Below, one piece after another: positions 59,152 to 64,000 of a DNA stretch of 64,000 nucleotides. The stretch comes from an uncultured Clostridium sp. (GTDB taxonomy: Bacteria; Bacillota; Clostridia; Lachnospirales; Lachnospiraceae), in NCBI GenBank assembly GCA_947575275.1, contig CANPMS010000001.1, positions 157,792 to 221,791 on the forward strand, in the 5' to 3' direction. The position numbers and the translations under genes were made by a program. Each line of letters opens with the position of its first letter. The first letter of the stretch is position 1. The notes beneath the pieces were generated by a model that was not told the DNA's origin, made no database searches, and was given only the letters and a program-made list of their open reading frames with translations.

Positions 59152-60558
59152 ATGCCAGGTGCAATTACATATAAAGAGCTATATCTGTCATTACCGGGAT
59201 TTTTGAGTATACAGGGATTAGAGATTAAGGAGCAGCCGGGAAAGCACAGTAAGCTGCAGGTTAAGGCAATGATGAACCCCGAATGGAATGAATTTGATTT
59301 TTACGAATTGCCGGAAACCATATCCCTTAATTATATGGCGGATGAAGAAGAAAAGATACTGTTTAAAGGGGTGATCGTAAATTCGCAGCTTGAAAGGGAA
59401 GGGGGGAATCATTGCCTGCTGCTGGAAGCTGAGGATGGAACCCATTGGATGGATTTAGACAGAAAAAACCGCTGTTTTCAAAATATTGGAATGACAGCAT
59501 CCTCAGTTATTTTGGAGATTATGAAAGGATATGGGAAAAGTGACAGCATCTGCAACGTGCCTGATGAACCGATTGGAGAATTGATATTTCAGTATGAAGA
59601 AACTGACTGGGAATTCCTTAACCGTTTCCTTTCTAAATATAACGACAGCCTTTATCCTGCAGCCACTTTTGAGACGGCTCACTTCCAGGCAGGAATTTCC
59701 ATTCAGGATGAAACGGTTAATTGGGATTCCCTCCCAAACCAGAAGCGAAAAAATTTCAGTTATCTGGAGCACTTGAAACAGAATGGTTTTCCGGATTTAC
59801 TTTCAACACATTTTATCAGTTACTGCCTGGACAGCTATGATGTAATCGCGCTGGGAAGCAGAATCCGCTTTCAGGGAAATCTGTGGTATGTTGCAAGTGT
59901 AAGACGCTATCTGAGAAATGGATTATTGACAAACACCTATGAATTAAAACAAAAAGAGGCAATGATTACAGCACGGTATTACAATCCCCGCTTGGTTGGA
60001 ATTTCCCAGTATGCAGTTGTGACCAATACACAAAGAGATCGCCTGCAGGCATCCATGGTAAATGAGTTGATGGCAGAGAGCTGTTATTGGTTTCCGTTTT
60101 CTTCCATTTCCTCATCCCCGGATGGCAGCGGCTGGTATTGTATGCCGGAACAGGGGGAGAGCGTGCGGATTTATTTTCCCACAGAGAAAGAGAAAGATGC
60201 CTATGTCATTACATGTATTAAGGGACATAAGCCCGGCGGCGCAGATGATCCCATGGGAAACCCGTCAGTAAGAAGCATCTCAACAGCAGATGGGAATCTG
60301 GTTCAATTTAATGATGAAGGTATTGTAATTGCCGCAAAAACGGGAGGCGCATCTGTCAGCCTGAAAAAAGACGGAGAGGTAATTGTTTCGGGAGCAGGCG
60401 GAATTGAACTATCACCAACTACGTCATGCAGACTTGCCGCAAAAGATGTCAGCTGTAAAGCGAATGGGATGATAAAAATGATTGATGATTCAGGAGCAGC
60501 AATTACAGCCGGCTCTGCCGGGGTGTTTTTAAACGGGCAGGAGATTTATGAAAATTAA
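59152..60558 (+). CDS. VgrG/gpD-like spike protein, module B copy 1
   Basis: A 468-aa VgrG-like protein: hub element FQYEETDWEFLNRFLSKYND (about 140-160), OB-fold SSPDGSGWYCMPEQGESVRI (about 318-337), and a beta-helix tail (ASVSLKKDGEVIVSGAGGIE; AITAGSAGVFLNGQEIYEN). The ribosome site AAGGAGG precedes ATG 59152. Same layout as 50773. Confidence 0.75.
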   Translation: MPGAITYKELYLSLPGFLSIQGLEIKEQPGKHSKLQVKAMMNPEWNEFDFYELPETISLNYMADEEEKILFKGVIVNSQLEREGGNHCLLLEAEDGTHWMDLDRKNRCFQNIGMTASSVILEIMKGYGKSDSICNVPDEPIGELIFQYEETDWEFLNRFLSKYNDSLYPAATFETAHFQAGISIQDETVNWDSLPNQKRKNFSYLEHLKQNGFPDLLSTHFISYCLDSYDVIALGSRIRFQGNLWYVASVRRYLRNGLLTNTYELKQKEAMITARYYNPRLVGISQYAVVTNTQRDRLQASMVNELMAESCYWFPFSSISSSPDGSGWYCMPEQGESVRIYFPTEKEKDAYVITCIKGHKPGGADDPMGNPSVRSISTADGNLVQFNDEGIVIAAKTGGASVSLKKDGEVIVSGAGGIELSPTTSCRLAAKDVSCKANGMIKMIDDSGAAITAGSAGVFLNGQEIYEN

Positions 60559-60569
60559 GGAGGCGTTAT

Positions 60570-61964
60570 ATGTCGTATGATCTATCCCAGCTCAGGCTGG
60601 ACGGAATAAAGATAGGCAGAATTATAGACTGCCGGATCTGTCAGATTCCCGGTGAACACGGAGAAATGTCGCTGACTGCTTATGCAGAAAAAGGTACCTT
60701 CGATGCAGTGAGAAGCCTGGAGCCTTTGGCGCTCCGGTGGCAGGGGGAGAAGGAAGAAAATTTATTTTGCGGCGTTCTGGCAGAGATGACTGAGGAAGAA
60801 TCAGGTGGGTTAATTCAGGTTCACATCATAGCCAAAGGCTATACCTACTTGATGGATATACAGAAAAAATCCAGAACGTTCCAGGACGTTTCGATGACCT
60901 ACTCGGAGCTGCTTCGTCAGGTTATAGGGGAATACAGTGACTCTGATTGTATTGTATCAATGAGTGAACGTCCAATCGGTTCCCTGGTTGTCCAGTATCA
61001 GGAGACAGACTGGCAGTTTTTAAAAAGGCTGTTTTCTACTATTTATATGCCTTTGACAGGTGAAATACGGATACCGGCAATCCGAATTTATGCGGGGGTT
61101 CCAGAGCTGGAATCAAATCAGAGGGAGTACGAGCTGAAAGAGATAGCGATGGATTATAAACAATGTGCAGTCTGGAGAGAAATGGGATGTGAAGTCCGTG
61201 AAGCAGATGGGTTATGCTGCCTTGTGGAAACGGAAAAACCATATGGGATTTTCACTCCCTTTCTATTCCATGAAAGGACAATGGTTGCAGAAAAAATCCA
61301 TATAGATTGCCACCAGGGATTTTTAAGAACCATAATTAGTTTAAAGAAAAAAGAGGGAATGATAGAGACTCCTCAGTTTCCAATGATGCTTGTGGGGCTT
61401 GCACTGGAGGGAACGGTTCTTGAGGCAAAGGGGGAAACGGTACGCCTGCATTTTTCAATCGATGATGGGCGCCCTTCTTCCGATGTATATTGGTTTCCCT
61501 ATTCAACACCCTCAGCGTCCCCGGATGGAAGCGGCTGGTATTATATGCCGGAGGAGGGTGACTGTCTGCGTGTTTATTTTCCAACCAAATACATGAAAGA
61601 TGTGCTGGCGATCAGTGCAGTCAGCAATTATAAGGGAGAAGCCGGTTCTGACCGAATGGCAGACCCGGGCACAAAATATTTAAGAAGTGCATCTGGTCAG
61701 GAAATGAATATGGGGGGAAGCGGAATTTATCTTGCCAGTGCAGGCGGTGCCGCAAGCCTGAAAGTTGGCAATGATGGGAAAATTGTGGTGAAAGGAAATC
61801 AGGTGGAAATAACGGCGACGGAGAGCATTGATATTGTGGATGCGGCAAATATAAATTTCCATAGTGCGGCAGGCGCGCTATATAAAAGCAGTCAAGGCGG
61901 GACTGCAATGTTAGATACAACGGGAAATCTTATTATCAGCGGTTCACAGTTAAAGATTGATTAA
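60570..61964 (+). CDS. VgrG/gpD-like spike protein, module B copy 2
   Basis: A 464-aa VgrG-like protein with hub element VQYQETDWQFLKRLFSTIYM, OB-fold ASPDGSGWYYMPEEGDCLRV (about 313-332) and a long beta-helix tail ending GNLIISGSQLKID. Site AAGGAGG before ATG 60570. Unlike the second module A spike protein, it keeps the SPDGSGWY loop. Confidence 0.75.
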   Translation: MSYDLSQLRLDGIKIGRIIDCRICQIPGEHGEMSLTAYAEKGTFDAVRSLEPLALRWQGEKEENLFCGVLAEMTEEESGGLIQVHIIAKGYTYLMDIQKKSRTFQDVSMTYSELLRQVIGEYSDSDCIVSMSERPIGSLVVQYQETDWQFLKRLFSTIYMPLTGEIRIPAIRIYAGVPELESNQREYELKEIAMDYKQCAVWREMGCEVREADGLCCLVETEKPYGIFTPFLFHERTMVAEKIHIDCHQGFLRTIISLKKKEGMIETPQFPMMLVGLALEGTVLEAKGETVRLHFSIDDGRPSSDVYWFPYSTPSASPDGSGWYYMPEEGDCLRVYFPTKYMKDVLAISAVSNYKGEAGSDRMADPGTKYLRSASGQEMNMGGSGIYLASAGGAASLKVGNDGKIVVKGNQVEITATESIDIVDAANINFHSAAGALYKSSQGGTAMLDTTGNLIISGSQLKID

Positions 61965-61976
61965 AGGAGAAGCAGA

Positions 61977-62945
61977 ATGACACGAGAGGAAGCATTGAAA
62001 AGGTTTAAACAGGAGCAGGAGCCGTTCTTAAATCAATGCCGGCAAAACTTTATAGAGACATTTCCGGAAAAAGTCCCCACACTGATGGCACAGATTAAAG
62101 ATGCCTTTGCTTCAATAAGCAGTCAGGCGGCAGAACAGGGAAAGGAGAACATTGTTTTTTTTCATTTTTCTTTGCTGCGCTGTGATTTGCTGGCGGGAAA
62201 ATATAACGTACTTCTTATGGTCCAGGATATTCAGTGGTTTCTTGACCCGAAGCCGCTGGAAACTTTGCTGTCCGCAGACTTCCTTTTTGCTGAATATGAT
62301 CATGTTTGGAAGCGGCTTTTAGAGGAACGGGGAAAATACATAGGAAAAGTCAATTCCTTTGATGTGGGATTCATTGTGCAGGAAGAAATCGCTGCATGTA
62401 ATCAGATTGTGGGCAATGCGTTGCGGTATTTCTTCAGAGATGTAGAAGAAAGCCCTGAATTTGAATCAATCCCAAAGGAATGCTTATGGGATATCAGGTG
62501 GGGGCAATACCGGGATGATTCTGTCCTGGCGGCGCGTGTGGACCGTATTCCCAAAACAGCGGCACAATGGAGTGAAGCGCTGGTGAAAGATCAGGAAAAC
62601 AGGCAGCTAAGTGAAAGCTATTGGTATCAGGCGGATTTGGAAGCAGGGGACTGTTCAGGAAAAGAGCTGTTTTTTGTGACATTTGAAGACTGCCATTTGA
62701 AAAATTTAAATTTTGAGAAAGCAAATCTGACGGGAGCCAGATTCCGAAACTGTGTCATTGAACATTGTAATTTTAAATCGGCAATGCTTAATACTGCATT
62801 TTTTGAGGAATGCCGGTGGAAAGGCGTGGATTTTACAGATGCCATATTCCAGCAGACGATTTTTACAGAGGGTGCAGTTCCACAGTATGATTTTGATGAA
62901 GTGCAGCACGCCGGAATTTTGATAAAGGAGGGACAGTGTCCATGA
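61977..62945 (+). CDS. Pentapeptide-repeat protein with a shared N-terminal domain
   Basis: A 322-aa protein. The N-terminal ~200 residues are helical and share a segment with the module A protein at 47637 (NIVFFHFSLLRCDLLAGKYN). The C-terminus (about 235-305) carries pentapeptide-type repeats with central Leu/Phe and A(D/N)L/F steps (CHLKNLNFEKANLTGARFRN; CNFKSAMLNTAFFEE; GVDFTDAIF), forming a right-handed beta helix. Such domains cap spikes or mimic DNA. It sits between the spike genes and the Imm11-like and PAAR-like genes, so it may be an effector or tip adaptor. Confidence 0.7.
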   Translation: MTREEALKRFKQEQEPFLNQCRQNFIETFPEKVPTLMAQIKDAFASISSQAAEQGKENIVFFHFSLLRCDLLAGKYNVLLMVQDIQWFLDPKPLETLLSADFLFAEYDHVWKRLLEERGKYIGKVNSFDVGFIVQEEIAACNQIVGNALRYFFRDVEESPEFESIPKECLWDIRWGQYRDDSVLAARVDRIPKTAAQWSEALVKDQENRQLSESYWYQADLEAGDCSGKELFFVTFEDCHLKNLNFEKANLTGARFRNCVIEHCNFKSAMLNTAFFEECRWKGVDFTDAIFQQTIFTEGAVPQYDFDEVQHAGILIKEGQCP

Positions 62946-63475
62946 AACGGTTTTTTATTATGCGCCAGGACCGGACGTTGCCGGATTGCATCCAGTTAAG
63001 GGATTTTAATATATGCGGAAAACGGCACATTTTTCATAAAAATGATGCCGAACGGATTAATGAGACCACAGTGCTGTATTTATCAGAAAATACAGGAGAA
63101 ACGGCTCCGGATTTTATCCAGAGCCCGGTTTGCATGGTCACTGGGATGGCAAGAAAAGTCCTGGATATGTATCAGGATGACCTAATCTTTAAGAAAGTGG
63201 CGTTGATTAATAAGGAGAAAGGGACAGAGCTTTTGTATTATCAAGTGCTTATGGATGAAATGGAAGGTTTGCCCGATCAGATAGAACGTTACCCGGATCA
63301 GACGGAAAAGAAGATTGTGATAGATGAGAAAAAGGTGGGTGAGCATAAGGTGTTCAGGCTGGCAGACAGCAGAATGAAAGACCCGATTGTCCATATCGAT
63401 GTGGTTGAAAGCCTGCTGAGGCGGTATCCTGTGGGAATTTTGTTTCAGGAAGTTGAGGTGAGTGGCAATGGCTGA
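62942..63475 (+). CDS. Imm11/DUF1629-like protein of module B
   Basis: A 177-aa protein; ATG 62942 overlaps the previous stop (ATGA) and follows AAAGGAGGG. It carries FIQSPVCMVTGMARKVLDMYQDD and ends HIDVVESLLRRYPVGILFQEVEV, like the module A protein at 47075. The family match is by pattern only. It overlaps the PAAR-like gene by 8 bases, so the two are likely co-translated, which fits an adaptor or immunity role tied to the tip. Confidence 0.5.
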   Translation: MKRFFIMRQDRTLPDCIQLRDFNICGKRHIFHKNDAERINETTVLYLSENTGETAPDFIQSPVCMVTGMARKVLDMYQDDLIFKKVALINKEKGTELLYYQVLMDEMEGLPDQIERYPDQTEKKIVIDEKKVGEHKVFRLADSRMKDPIVHIDVVESLLRRYPVGILFQEVEVSGNG

Positions 63476-63947
63476 TAAGAAAAACACCTTTGTGGTACAC
63501 TGCGCCGACATTAACTGCAATATGGGACTGCGTATGAGTAAGCTGGTACTCAGGCAAAGCCATGGGGTATTTTTGAAAAGAATGGCGCAGATTACAGATA
63601 AGGACTGTATTGGAAATACGAACATTATCAATTTCTGCGGCTGTATCAGCGCTGACAATCCGAAAACGATGGAAAAAGCAAAAGAGATATCGGCACATGT
63701 GGAAAGTGAAACGGGGGAGAATTTTGATGATCAAATAGAGGATATTTTCTGCAATGGCTCCATTGGTTCCGTAAAAACCATGAGCTGTGCAGGGGAGTGC
63801 AGCCCTGAAATCATATCAACATCGTGGGATGAGGTTAAAGACACGGTACTTACAGATGGAGAGAAAACGGTTCGGGGAACGGCAACTTTGAAATGCCGCT
63901 ATGGAGGCGTGATTACCATAGAATTCACAGGGCAGCCGGAAGGCTAA
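63468..63947 (+). CDS. PAAR-like DUF4280 tip protein, module B
   Basis: A 159-aa protein matching DUF4280 by its cysteine/glycine turn pattern: FVVHCADINCNMGLRMSKLV, then KDCIGNTNIINFCGCISADN and MSCAGECSPEIIST, ending ATLKCRYGGVITIEFTGQPEG. DUF4280 proteins are PAAR-like spike tips. GAGGTGAG precedes ATG 63468 (a GTG lies at 63462). Confidence 0.72.
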   Translation: MADKKNTFVVHCADINCNMGLRMSKLVLRQSHGVFLKRMAQITDKDCIGNTNIINFCGCISADNPKTMEKAKEISAHVESETGENFDDQIEDIFCNGSIGSVKTMSCAGECSPEIISTSWDEVKDTVLTDGEKTVRGTATLKCRYGGVITIEFTGQPEG

Positions 63948-63968
63948 GGTACAAAGGAGGCAGAAAAC

Positions 63969-64000
63969 ATGAAATTGCCATATCACGGCATGGAAATAGA
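63969..64000 (+). CDS. Start of a further gene, cut by the window edge
   Basis: ATG 63969 follows AAAGGAGG with good spacing and reads MKLPYHGMEI to the edge. The family cannot be judged from ten codons. Its position directly after a PAAR-like gene makes an effector plausible. Confidence 0.5.
   Translation, partial: MKLPYHGMEI

Noticed and set aside
32787..64000. Prophage or R-tailocin
   Set aside because: No terminase, portal, capsid, holin, endolysin or tail-fibre gene was seen, and FHA, PP2C-like and VWA genes are not phage genes. A contractile injection system explains the set better.
1..64000. CRISPR arrays, tRNA and rRNA genes
   Set aside because: No regularly spaced repeat array, cloverleaf with a CCA end or rRNA core sequence was recognised when reading through the window.

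Overview
The window looks like chromosomal DNA of a spore-forming anaerobic Firmicute of the Lachnospiraceae type (Enterocloster/Hungatella-like). The grounds are the cmk-ispH-rpsA order, a small alpha/beta-type spore protein, anaerobic (cbi) cobalamin genes, a YesM/YesN sensor pair with a galactose-type ABC transporter, and strong AGGAGG ribosome sites. All genes but one (a CYTH protein) are on the + strand. I saw no tRNA, rRNA, CRISPR array or transposase.

Layout. 1-4140: the 3' end of a PPK2-like kinase, a BaiN/HI0933-type flavoprotein, cmk, ispH and rpsA, closed by a terminator. 4141-6138: a PadR / DUF1700 / small membrane protein / PspC envelope-stress module, then a spore protein whose ribosome site lies in a hairpin. 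6174-15826: a tightly packed cobalamin operon (cbiD, cbiG, cbiJ-cbiE fusion, cbiT-cbiA fusion, cobU, cobS, a second short CobU-like gene, cbiB, cobD). 15823-25446: an AraC-type response regulator, a sensor kinase, an anchored sugar-binding protein, two lipoprotein galactose-binding proteins, mglA, mglC and a small membrane protein. 25515-32507: a CYTH protein (minus strand), then the proteostasis genes tig, clpP, clpX, lon and engB.

32547-64000 is the most interesting part: about 31 kb of a contractile-injection (type VI-like) system, still running off the right edge. Its core encodes a surface VWA protein, a 723-aa sheath-like protein that may combine both sheath subunits, two Hcp/tail-tube-like proteins, two FHA proteins, two PP2C-like proteins and an Hsp70/actin-fold ATPase. 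Two baseplate/spike modules follow (A, 44196-55670; B, 55735 to the edge). Each begins with the same three unrecognised genes. Each then carries two VgrG-like spike proteins, a DcrB/Eag-like candidate chaperone, an Imm11-like protein, a member of a shared N-terminal-domain family and a PAAR-like DUF4280 tip. Module A also carries a candidate clan-CD (caspase/CHAT-like) cysteine peptidase effector and a tandem pair of mosaic membrane-anchored proteins that could be its immunity genes. A deletion scar of the Hsp70-like gene's 3' end lies just before module B, so B appears to have arisen by duplication of the segment following that gene. No ClpV-type ATPase, TssJLM membrane complex or gp25-like wedge was recognised in the window.

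How the parts would work together (inference): FHA and PP2C proteins plus the VWA sensor would gate assembly by phosphorylation. The sheath-like and tube-like proteins form the firing apparatus. The two modules supply alternative tips and cargo. The locus is preceded by three in-phase A-tracts and an 11-codon cysteine-rich leader ORF, suggesting controlled expression.
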